DNA of 58,611 bases. Origin: Planctomyces sp. GTDB lineage: Bacteria > Planctomycetota > Planctomycetia > Planctomycetales > Planctomycetaceae. Below are positions 51,881 to 58,611 of the stretch, one piece after another (position 1 is the first letter of the stretch; each line of letters begins with the position of its first letter). The notes below the pieces were generated by a model, which did no database searches, was not told the DNA's origin, and saw only the letters and a list, made by a program, of their open reading frames with translations. Where the stretch lies: the NCBI GenBank assembly GCA_016795105.1, contig JAEUIH010000048.1, positions 1 to 58,611 on the forward strand, read 5' to 3'. A program made the translations under genes and the position numbers.

Positions 51881-54189
51881 TTCGCTTCCAGCTCCCGGAA
51901 CTTAAGGCAAGCTCCAGCCAGGAGAATACAGGGTATCAGGAAGGCCAAAAACGCCGCGATCGACGGAAGCACCGCAGAATCAAACGGAACGTCAAAACCG
52001 TTTTCCACATAGGTTGCGGAACTCTGGAAAATCCCAAAGTCCGGCACAATTGAATTTGCACCTTTTACGAGTCCGTTGCTGACCGAGTCCAGCGATCGAA
52101 CAAAGTTCTGAGTAGATTCAGAAGCATCCATCCCCGCATTTGGATTACGGTGCTGGAAGATCAAAGTAGCAGACTCAACCAATCCAAGTCCCGCCTCTTT
52201 GCCGCCAGAAATTCGATCCATCATGCCGTGGAAAAACTGGCCAAGGATAAAGATGGTCAGGGTCAGGAAGACCGACACTGGCCCCTTCACAACACAGCTT
52301 GCAGTCACGCCAATGACAACCACCAGCAACATCATCAAACACAATGTCAGAATTGACTTGAAATAACCAACTCGGAACGAACGATCCGGGAGTCTCACAA
52401 ACAGGTCCGGTCGAGCCATTCCCAGATACATCTGGTCATTGACACACGCCACTTCCACTCGCAGATTATTCATCGTGGTCAGGTCATTGAACAGATCGAG
52501 TTCCAGCTTCCAGCCTTCAATATCCTGTGAGACCAGCATTTCTTTCTGGACCAGGGTATCAAAGAACGTCAGCCATCGTCGATTCTGTGAGGGACTTAGC
52601 TTGCCATCCGCAATCACAAGTTCGCCAGCGCTGAGTTGTTCATTCAGTACTGTGGCGAGAAGCCGAGCATTCTCGGGCGACATTGGTCCGCCCTGCTCAA
52701 GGCTTGATTCCAGTTCTGCACTCAATGCATCTCCGGAGACAAGCTTCCCTTCCGCGTTGAGAGCTTCAACTCTGGAAGAAAGAAATCGAGACAGCGTTTC
52801 ATAGTCGGCAGTGAACTGAATTCGACGAGGAATCTTTGAAACGTTGTCTCCGGCATGAAATTCTGCGACGTTAAACGTTGGCAGAGGCACTTCCAGTCGA
52901 GGCAGTCGTTCTCGCAGCAGTTCTGCATCGGCCGACAATGTCTCAGCGATCGAAGCCAAGTCGTCAGCAACGCTCAGAAACGGAGCATTTCCCGCGGACT
53001 CCTGTGCCTTACTAAGTGCCGAGACTGTTTCGGAGAGCTTCAGGAATTTCCCTGAAAGCGCTGAAATCGATTCTGCGCCCGGCTTACCTGCATCCTGCGT
53101 CGCAAGGGCATCCAATACCTGATTCGCTGCCCCACTGCCGAAGAACAGGCCACCGTAGTCCTGTTCCGGAATCTCGCGAGGACTTGTTCGAATCTTTTCC
53201 GCCAGTTCATTCGCTCGTTCAGCAGCGTTGTTGAACTGCCCCTCTCGCAGTGCATCCGCAAAGTCTCGGAAAGTTGCCCCAATCGCAAGGCCTCCGAATG
53301 CTTCTTCTCGAGGATTCTTCACCAGAACGTATTGAGCCTCCATCCCGGATTTGATCGATGACTCAGATCCCTTGACCGTTCTGAATGCTTCAAATCTGGA
53401 TTCCAGTGTCAACTCGTCACCGACCGTCTCCGGAGTCATATTGCGAAACACCCAGACAGCCCGTGCGCGAGAATTCCCCTGCACGAACGAACGGAACATC
53501 CATGGGTCACCGACATTGATTCCGGTTCGCGATGGCTGTCCAGCCGGGTCAATAAAATAAAGCTGACCAAACACAGGGACGCGACATGTCAGATGGCTTT
53601 GAACTTCTGCCGGTACCTGTCGCAGGATCCATCCGTAACCGATGAGCCCCATGAGTCCCAGTACAAGTGTCGCAACAGAACTGAAGCCCAGAATTCGGCC
53701 AACAACGATCTCGATGCGCCGAACCGGCTTCGTGACCACTGTGTGCATCGACCGAAGCCCAATGTCTTCAGGAATGACCCAGCAGCTGAGATAGATCACA
53801 ACCGGCAGTGTCAGCCACGCGATCGATGTGAGTACAAGTGCAATGTGCTTCTTAACCTGAAGTTCAGGCCGGCCGGTTGAGTCCGAAATAAACCATCCGG
53901 CAAACATCAAAAGGGCAATGAACACCACAAAGACAAGCAGGGCTTTGCGACGGACGGCATCCTTAAACGTCAGTGACGCGAGTGCAAAGATACGGCGAGG
54001 GTTCAACGAAGTGAGGTCACTCAGAAAGCCCTTCAGGCCCTCGGCAAAGATCGTGACCCCCCGACTGCCATTTCGAGCAACCGCAAGAATGAATGACAAT
54101 CCAATGGCACAGAGACTCAAAACTCCGACCAGTCTCAGCCAGGAAATCCAGGCCTCAGATGCATTAAACGGTGTTGGATCAAAGTCCAT
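51877..54189 (-). CDS. ABC-2 type permease with large extracytoplasmic domain
   Basis: 770 aa. Helices occur near residues 15-40, 85-200 (four) and 610-760 (four or five). Between about 210 and 600 lies a large hydrophilic domain with mixed beta segments and helices (for example EAQYVLVKNPREEAFGGLAI and ELAEKIRTSPREIPEQDYGG). The N-terminal region ARIFALASLTFKDAVRRKAL and VVTKPVRRIEIVVGRILGF are typical of ABC-2 permeases. The large insert would face outside and may contact envelope parts. It follows the ATPase gene with 82 bases between. Confidence 0.87.
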   Translation of the reverse strand: MDFDPTPFNASEAWISWLRLVGVLSLCAIGLSFILAVARNGSRGVTIFAEGLKGFLSDLTSLNPRRIFALASLTFKDAVRRKALLVFVVFIALLMFAGWFISDSTGRPELQVKKHIALVLTSIAWLTLPVVIYLSCWVIPEDIGLRSMHTVVTKPVRRIEIVVGRILGFSSVATLVLGLMGLIGYGWILRQVPAEVQSHLTCRVPVFGQLYFIDPAGQPSRTGINVGDPWMFRSFVQGNSRARAVWVFRNMTPETVGDELTLESRFEAFRTVKGSESSIKSGMEAQYVLVKNPREEAFGGLAIGATFRDFADALREGQFNNAAERANELAEKIRTSPREIPEQDYGGLFFGSGAANQVLDALATQDAGKPGAESISALSGKFLKLSETVSALSKAQESAGNAPFLSVADDLASIAETLSADAELLRERLPRLEVPLPTFNVAEFHAGDNVSKIPRRIQFTADYETLSRFLSSRVEALNAEGKLVSGDALSAELESSLEQGGPMSPENARLLATVLNEQLSAGELVIADGKLSPSQNRRWLTFFDTLVQKEMLVSQDIEGWKLELDLFNDLTTMNNLRVEVACVNDQMYLGMARPDLFVRLPDRSFRVGYFKSILTLCLMMLLVVVIGVTASCVVKGPVSVFLTLTIFILGQFFHGMMDRISGGKEAGLGLVESATLIFQHRNPNAGMDASESTQNFVRSLDSVSNGLVKGANSIVPDFGIFQSSATYVENGFDVPFDSAVLPSIAAFLAFLIPCILLAGACLKFRELEAK

Positions 54190-54271
54190 AGTTCAGAATT
54201 CCACTGATTCAGGCTGACGATCAGCTTCAGGAAGATCGGTTCAGAAACAACGTCCGGGACTCACCGTGACT

Positions 54272-55189
54272 CTACTTGCCACTCGCCTTGTCCGCCCCTG
54301 CGGCAATCTCTTCGGTTGTAAAGCGTCGTCCGGGGCGTTCACCGCTTTCCCGAACCGTTCGCAGAAACAGCTCTTCGAGGTCAGCACGCGGACGCTGAAT
54401 AGACGCATTCTTGACGTTGTGTTTGTCAAGGACCTTGCGAATCTCTGCCTGTGCCTCTTCACTCAGACTTCCCGTTCGAATCTGCATTTCATCACGAATC
54501 TCAAGCAACTCATCCACTCGGCCAAGAACTTTCAGCTCGCCCTGGAAGAGTACAGCGATCCGATCGCACACGTCCTGAACGTCTCCCAGCTGATGGCTGC
54601 ACATCACAACCGTCTTGCCGGATGCTTTAAGCTTCAGGATCAGGTCTTTCATTTCTCGAGTCCCAATTGGGTCGAGACCGCTGGTTGGTTCATCCAGCAA
54701 CACAAGTTCGGGGTCGTTAATCAATGCCTGAGCAAGACCGATACGACGAGTCATCCCCTTGGAATATTCTTTCAGCTGACGGCGGCGAGCCTTCGTCAGA
54801 CCCACCATCTCGATCAGCTCATCGGCACGTCGATTGCGATCCGCGGCCGACATATTGAATAGCCTGCCATAGAAGTCGAGCGTTTCGTCAGCATTGAGAA
54901 ATCGATAGAGATAGGACTCTTCGGGCAGGTATCCGATTTTCTCGTTCTTACTCACATCTGACGCAGGCTTGCCGAGGATCTTCATTTCGCCGGATGTCGG
55001 GAACAACAATCCTAACAACATCTTCATGGTTGTGGTCTTGCCGGAACCGTTCGGCCCGAGCAAGCCAAACACTTCGCCACGATAGACTTCGAGGTTCAGG
55101 CTCTTCACAGCCTGAACTTTCTTTCGCCCCCAGAAGTCGCGATAAATCTTGGACAGGTTGCGGATCTCGATGACCGGTTCGTTTGCCAT
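54272..55189 (-). CDS. ABC transporter ATP-binding protein
   Basis: 305 aa from the ATG at 55189 (an in-frame GTG at 55195 is a near alternative). The nucleotide-binding domain is complete: Walker [12 protein letters not shown], the Q-loop region [10 protein letters not shown], signature [16 protein letters not shown] (the SKGM form typical of CcmA/NatA-like ATPases), Walker [16 protein letters not shown] and the switch His in VMCSHQL. The C-terminal 80 residues ([16 protein letters not shown] to [11 protein letters not shown]) match the NatA-type tail. It is the first gene of the four-gene exporter operon and is divergent from the DUF2135-like gene. Confidence 0.93.
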   Translation of the reverse strand: MANEPVIEIRNLSKIYRDFWGRKKVQAVKSLNLEVYRGEVFGLLGPNGSGKTTTMKMLLGLLFPTSGEMKILGKPASDVSKNEKIGYLPEESYLYRFLNADETLDFYGRLFNMSAADRNRRADELIEMVGLTKARRRQLKEYSKGMTRRIGLAQALINDPELVLLDEPTSGLDPIGTREMKDLILKLKASGKTVVMCSHQLGDVQDVCDRIAVLFQGELKVLGRVDELLEIRDEMQIRTGSLSEEAQAEIRKVLDKHNVKNASIQRPRADLEELFLRTVRESGERPGRRFTTEEIAAGADKASGK

Positions 55190-55634
55190 AACCACTGCTT
55201 TTTGTAGCCGTTATCGATGAAAAACAGTCCTCAATACCACCTGCCCAACCATTGAACCGGGCAGACGATGAGGAATACGATTAGTACGCTCACTTCCAGA
55301 CCAGGCGTTGGGGATTTCCGAATCCCTGCGATTTTATGCTCGTGTTTTCCCGAGCAAAGACCCCAAAACGAAGCTGGAAATGGCGTGAACTGTCGAATTT
55401 ACGGGGGTCCGGGTGCGAACTCAACATTCCTCCCGCCAATTCGCCTTGTTTCCGACGAACCTGCATGTTGGAACCCGCACGAACTTCCCAGACCGAAGTC
55501 CAATTCTTTCGTATTAGAGACCGGATCGATCGCTTGTGTTTGCGTTTCAAATCTATGAAAAATGCTGACAAACTTGTTTATTCAGGGCTTTCCTGCAAAA
55601 CCGACCCTCTCCTCCTGGCGGCACTGAACGGCAA
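55190..55634. other. 445-base divergent intergenic region, no gene seen
   Basis: Between the divergent ABC ATPase gene and the DUF2135-like gene I find no protein-like frame with a ribosome site, no tRNA and none of the palindrome families. It must contain the promoters of both genes. GC-rich segments (GGGGGTCCGGGTGCG) alternate with AT-rich stretches (ATGAAAAATGCTGACAAA), but no promoter hexamer pair is convincing. Confidence 0.5.
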
Positions 55635-56660
55635 ATGGGCCAAAAAACACTGAAACTGGCCGCTTTTAAGGCGCCCCCGGAAAATGAGTCCTCGGTGGTC
55701 ATCCCTCCGAAGCACACTATGGGGGGGTTAGGTGTTAGCGCTCTGTTTCATGTTGGACTGGTTGCGATTCTGTCATTGATCGTTTTGGCTGCGGAACAAA
55801 AATCGCCCGACCTTGTGGCGTTTGCCCGTTTTGAAGACGAAGGTGACTCAGAATCCCTCGAACTCACTCCGGACGTCGCACAACTTAATCCGCCAGCATC
55901 CGCAGAATTGCTTGTCCAGCCCGCGTCCCTTACCGACTTCGCCGCGGCCAGCATTCCTGCACCGGATCCTCTGCCAGCACTCGCCGGTATTCCCGGACTG
56001 AATGGCCCCGGCGGCGAAATTGCCGAAATCGCGGAGGGCATCCAGCAGAAGGTCAAAGCCGCCGGTGGAGCTCGCGGGGAAGTTCAGTTTTCTCTGGCAT
56101 GGCACTCGTTCAATGACCTCGACTTACATGTCATCGTACCGTCAGGTGAACACATCTCCTATCAACATCCTCGTTCTGCCTGTAACGGAGAACTTGACGT
56201 CGACATGAATGTTCAACCTGTCTCCGAAAGCCCCGTCGAAAACGTAAGATGGCTTGCCAAACAGGCTCCCATGGGACGATATACCATCATCGTGCATCAG
56301 TATCGATGGGGAGCTCGCAATCGAATTGATCCGTTCGAACTTCTGGTGAACCGCGGAGACGACACGGAGTTGGTCAAAGGGTCTGTCGGCCTTGACGGAT
56401 CGATCTCTGTGCACCGATTTCATTACATCCGCCCATCCCTGAGTGCATCACGCAAAAAGAAGCTGGCTGAAGAATTCCAGCGAGATCAGGAAGCCGAGGA
56501 AAAGAAGGCTCAGAAGATTCTCGAAACTGCTTTGCCGATGGAACCAGGGAACTCTCGGGTCGAACAACTCACCAGAATCATCCGCACCTTCCCTCACACC
56601 GATGCCTCTCTGCGCGCGATGCAGGAACTTCAAGGCAATCAAAAAGTGATCGGCCCATAA
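55635..56660 (+). CDS. Membrane-anchored protein with DUF2135-like domain
   Basis: 341 aa. An N-terminal basic head and one membrane helix (ALFHVGLVAILSLIVLAA, about residues 35-52) are followed by a Pro/Ala-rich linker (about 85-130). A beta-rich domain at about 145-265 contains WHSFNDLDLHVIVPSGEHIS, YQHPRSACNGELDVDMNVQP and MGRYTIIVHQYRW, which match the DUF2135 (YfaP-like) family. The C-terminal 80 residues are charged and helical. The function is unknown; anchoring suggests an envelope role. The start is weakly supported (no strong ribosome site); an ATG at codon 29 is the alternative. Confidence 0.75.
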   Translation: MGQKTLKLAAFKAPPENESSVVIPPKHTMGGLGVSALFHVGLVAILSLIVLAAEQKSPDLVAFARFEDEGDSESLELTPDVAQLNPPASAELLVQPASLTDFAAASIPAPDPLPALAGIPGLNGPGGEIAEIAEGIQQKVKAAGGARGEVQFSLAWHSFNDLDLHVIVPSGEHISYQHPRSACNGELDVDMNVQPVSESPVENVRWLAKQAPMGRYTIIVHQYRWGARNRIDPFELLVNRGDDTELVKGSVGLDGSISVHRFHYIRPSLSASRKKKLAEEFQRDQEAEEKKAQKILETALPMEPGNSRVEQLTRIIRTFPHTDASLRAMQELQGNQKVIGP

Positions 56661-56662
56661 GC

Positions 56663-56743
56663 AAATCGTAGCTTGGGCATTCCTGCCCGAGCCAACCCTG
56701 CGCCGTAGCAGCACGCGACGGGCAGGAATGCCCATCCTACTTA
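56663..56743. repeat. Interspersed palindrome, family R3, between convergent genes
   Basis: Left arm AAATCGTAGCTTGGGCATTC and right arm GGGCAGGAATGCCCATCCTA fill the gap between the DUF2135-like gene (stop 56658-56660) and the PilZ gene (stop 56741-56743 on the minus strand, TAA from the repeat edge). It is a good candidate for a two-way terminator. Confidence 0.87.
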
Positions 56744-57388
56744 TGGAGTGACGCCAGAGAGAGAAAGGCCGTTTGGTTCGGAGAGTTCACATCCGCAAAT
56801 GGTTCCGTCCGGCTGCATGGTGACCCAGCGGATTAGACCTTCAACCGGCTTTGAACAGTTTCCCTCCCAGGCAAACTGAAACACGACGCCCGGCGTTGGG
56901 GAGAAGGGCGTCTTTATGCAGAGTCCATCGCGGGAATAATTCAACACGGTTGCAGGCGATGATTTCGCGGAGTCCGGAAAGTAGAGTTGTCCTGCGATCT
57001 TCGCCTTATAACGAATACTGGTTCGCACGCAGGAAGGATGTGACACCTGATACTGTTCGGGAATAGGACTGGAGAGCAGAATTCCCGTGTGAGTTTCATT
57101 CGGAAGGTCATATACCCAGTGAACGATTCCGGGAATGGCACCCAGCATTCCCTGAAGATCTCGCTGGAATGCCACATCCACTCGCTGAGCTTTTGGCAGC
57201 GCGGGCAGTGGTTTTTTTGTAATGATCAGCAATTCCTGACGCGAGGCTTCCGAGACTCTTGCTTCAAATCGAATACCGCTCGCCGAAACCATAACCAGCG
57301 GTTCTACAGTCTCCGGGTCTCTCAGCAACAGGCTTTGTCGCCGGGCCGGACGTACTTCCTGAGCGGCTTCAAATTTGAATGAATTACG
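56741..57388 (-). CDS. PilZ domain protein
   Basis: 215 aa from the ATG at 57388 with AGGGGTGG upstream; an in-frame GTG at 57424 is possible. The N-terminal 100 residues form a YcgR-like beta domain (LVMVSASGIRFEARV, QRDLQGMLGAIPGIVHWVY). The C-terminal PilZ domain carries both c-di-GMP motifs in recognisable form: SCVRTSIRYKAKIAGQL (the RxxxR box) and TVLNYSRDGLCIKT (the D/N-x-S-x-x-G box). It probably binds c-di-GMP and controls a surface or motility-related process. No cyclase or phosphodiesterase is in the window. Confidence 0.82.
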   Translation of the reverse strand, partial: RNSFKFEAAQEVRPARRQSLLLRDPETVEPLVMVSASGIRFEARVSEASRQELLIITKKPLPALPKAQRVDVAFQRDLQGMLGAIPGIVHWVYDLPNETHTGILLSSPIPEQYQVSHPSCVRTSIRYKAKIAGQLYFPDSAKSSPATVLNYSRDGLCIKTPFSPTPGVVFQFAWEGNCSKPVEGLIRWVTMQPDGTICGCELSEPNGLSLSGVTP

Positions 57389-57586
57389 CATCGCCGGTTC
57401 GCCACCCCTGAGATTTTTTGGCACGAGTCCATGAAATCAATAAACTTTGGTAATCTGGTTTTCGAAGCCTGTTGCGTCAGCTTGCGAAGAAGATGGGTCA
57501 GATTCTTCAGGACGCGGGCAATCCACCTGCTGTGATGGACATTGTCCACTGGGGAGTTTTACCAACTTCCCTATAGAGAGTTAAAA

Positions 57587-58483
57587 ATGGGGCTCGGTGA
57601 AACTGCTTCGCTTCTTGCGGCCTTCTTATGGGCTTTGGCCAGCCTTTTTTATGGAAAAACTCAGCTCTCTGCCTTCGCAATGAACTTTGGGAAAAACCTG
57701 ATCGCATCCGCTGTCATGCTGACTCATCTCAGGATCGAGTCCTTTCTGACAGGGCGGCCGATGTTCGGGGTTGGCGTGACCGAATGTGGCTGGCTTGCAG
57801 TCAGCGGCTTCGTTGGCATCGTGATTGGTGATACGTTTTACTTCCGAAGCCTTCAGATTCTGGGTCCTCGTCGAGCACTCATGGTTTCCACCACTTCACC
57901 GATCTTTGCGGCTCTCCTGAGCTGGGCCTTTTTGAGTGAATCTGTCGGCTCAATGGATTTGATCGGGATCACCCTGACTTTGACAGGCGTATCGTTCGTC
58001 GTAGCGGATCGTCGACTCAATACGGAAGCCCCCGGTTTGTTTCCGGGATCGGTCTCTCGAGGAATTCTGTTTGGACTTCTGGGAGCCATCTGCACCGGTA
58101 TCGGTGCAATTACCAGCAAAGTTGTGATGGGACATACGAATCCTCTGGAAGCTGCCCTCATCAGAATCCTCGCCTCAGCGGTCTGCACAACAGCACTTGT
58201 CGCAACCTCTGGGACTCTGAGAAAGAGCATTTCCGGACTCTTCCAGTCAGCTCAGCTCAAGTATTTTGTTCCCGCGGTACTCTGTGGCACGTGGCTCGGA
58301 ATCTGGCTCAGTCAGGTCGGCTACAAATACTCCTCAGTGGCTGTCGCGCTGACTCTCACTCACACTACACCGCTATTCGTAATGCCGATGATTCGAATCG
58401 TCTATGGCATACGTATTACTCTGCTCGCAGTCGCTGGTGCCGCAATCGCAATTCTCGGGGTCTACCTGACAACAGTCGACTAA
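57587..58483 (+). CDS. EamA/DMT family transporter
   Basis: 298 aa from the ATG at 57587, supported by GAGAG 6 bases upstream; the open frame to 57542 starts with TTG and lacks a site. Ten membrane helices in two EamA repeats (about 1-130 and 155-290) are visible. FYFRSLQILGPRRALMVSTT and VGYKYSSVAVALTLTHTTPL are the characteristic late-helix segments of each half. Drug/metabolite transporters of this type export amino acids, nucleotide sugars or other metabolites; no substrate is indicated. The stop TAA (58481-58483) merges into an R2 palindrome (TAAAGTAGCAGGC). Confidence 0.9.
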   Translation: MGLGETASLLAAFLWALASLFYGKTQLSAFAMNFGKNLIASAVMLTHLRIESFLTGRPMFGVGVTECGWLAVSGFVGIVIGDTFYFRSLQILGPRRALMVSTTSPIFAALLSWAFLSESVGSMDLIGITLTLTGVSFVVADRRLNTEAPGLFPGSVSRGILFGLLGAICTGIGAITSKVVMGHTNPLEAALIRILASAVCTTALVATSGTLRKSISGLFQSAQLKYFVPAVLCGTWLGIWLSQVGYKYSSVAVALTLTHTTPLFVMPMIRIVYGIRITLLAVAGAAIAILGVYLTTVD

Positions 58484-58562
58484 AGTAGCAGGCATTCTCC
58501 GAATGCCGTCCGCCTGCCACGCAGCTACTGTGTCGCGGACGGCACATGGAATGTGCCTGCTA
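58484..58562. repeat. R2 palindrome interrupted at its end
   Basis: AGTAGCAGGCATTCTCCGAA starts directly after the EamA stop; the second arm GCGGACGGCACATGGAATGT ends with GCCTGCTA at 58562. In the other copies this arm continues CTACTTT. Here it switches to GTGCG, the expected first bases of a group II intron. Confidence 0.8.
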
Positions 58563-58611
58563 GTGCGTTTGCGAGTGAATCAAATCAGCGGGGTGCAAGT
58601 CCCCGTCAGGA
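58563..58611 (+). mobile_element. Possible 5' end of a group II intron (cut by the window end)
   Basis: The last 49 bases begin with GTGCG, the bacterial group II intron 5' consensus, and about 30 bases later contain GGGGTGCAAGTCCCC, a hairpin motif common in the first domain of such introns. The boundary lies exactly where an R2 palindrome is broken (CCTGCTA|GTGCG). The intron body, any reverse transcriptase gene and the 3' end would lie beyond the window. The call rests on these short signals only. Confidence 0.42.

Noticed and set aside
55336-55653. Possible 105-aa gene in the divergent gap
   Set aside because: It lacks a ribosome site, has an unnatural composition (many Arg and Cys) and runs into the start of the next gene.

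Overview
The window reads as chromosomal DNA of a planctomycete. Two DUF1501 proteins with Tat-like leaders, a DUF1559 pseudopilin-type protein with the H-X9-DG tail, a DUF4159 protein, a CxPSR sulfatase, a tandem cyanophycinase-like protein and a full MoxR/DUF58/VWA operon are together typical of Planctomycetia. Genus-level placement cannot be made from the sequence alone. I see no rRNA, tRNA or CRISPR array.

Layout. 1-2189: a DUF1501 gene set among palindromic repeats. 2190-16050: one long plus-strand run: DUF4159, MoxR ATPase, DUF58, BatA-like VWA protein, a 1355-aa Gln-rich membrane protein, a VWA/amidotransferase-like membrane protein, a caspase-like EF-hand protein, then a TlpA-like thioredoxin. 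Junctions inside the core are 4-bp overlaps or gaps of a few bases. 16183-20178: RNA cyclase RtcA, a VOC protein, a Ycf46-like AAA ATPase and ArgB. 20326-21654: a cobalamin riboswitch leading into a DUF1559 gene. 21675-22896: a REP-associated tyrosine transposase (RAYT) between two nearly identical palindrome-rich direct repeats. 22913-28701: small secreted or exported proteins, TraB/GumN, LysE and the tandem S51 protein. 28936-31528: Rieske protein plus a cytochrome b fused to a di-heme cytochrome c tail. 31716-34827: a sigma-54 activator with a degenerate receiver, and a second DUF1501 gene. 35013-39022: mannonate dehydratase, an Nramp-fold transporter without the metal-binding motifs, and altronate dehydratase, a likely hexuronate cassette, followed by a sulfatase. 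40582-45889: ligase-associated exonuclease, ATP-dependent DNA ligase and Lhr-type helicase, all overlapping. 45928-47076: an unrecognised helical protein. 47500-48600: a serine beta-lactamase-like hydrolase. 48638-55189: a minus-strand ABC-2 exporter operon. 55635-58483: a membrane-anchored DUF2135-like protein, a PilZ protein and an EamA transporter. The window appears to end just inside the 5' end of a group II intron.

The most unusual features are (i) the B12 riboswitch in front of a DUF1559 gene; (ii) several interspersed palindrome families that share one terminal motif, sit at gene 3' ends and repeatedly supply or abut stop codons, in a window that also carries a RAYT; (iii) the MoxR-VWA operon ending in a calcium-loop caspase-fold protein and containing an 18-bp x 20 in-frame Gln repeat; (iv) the Nramp-like transporter between two uronate dehydratases; (v) the candidate intron that interrupts one of the palindromes.
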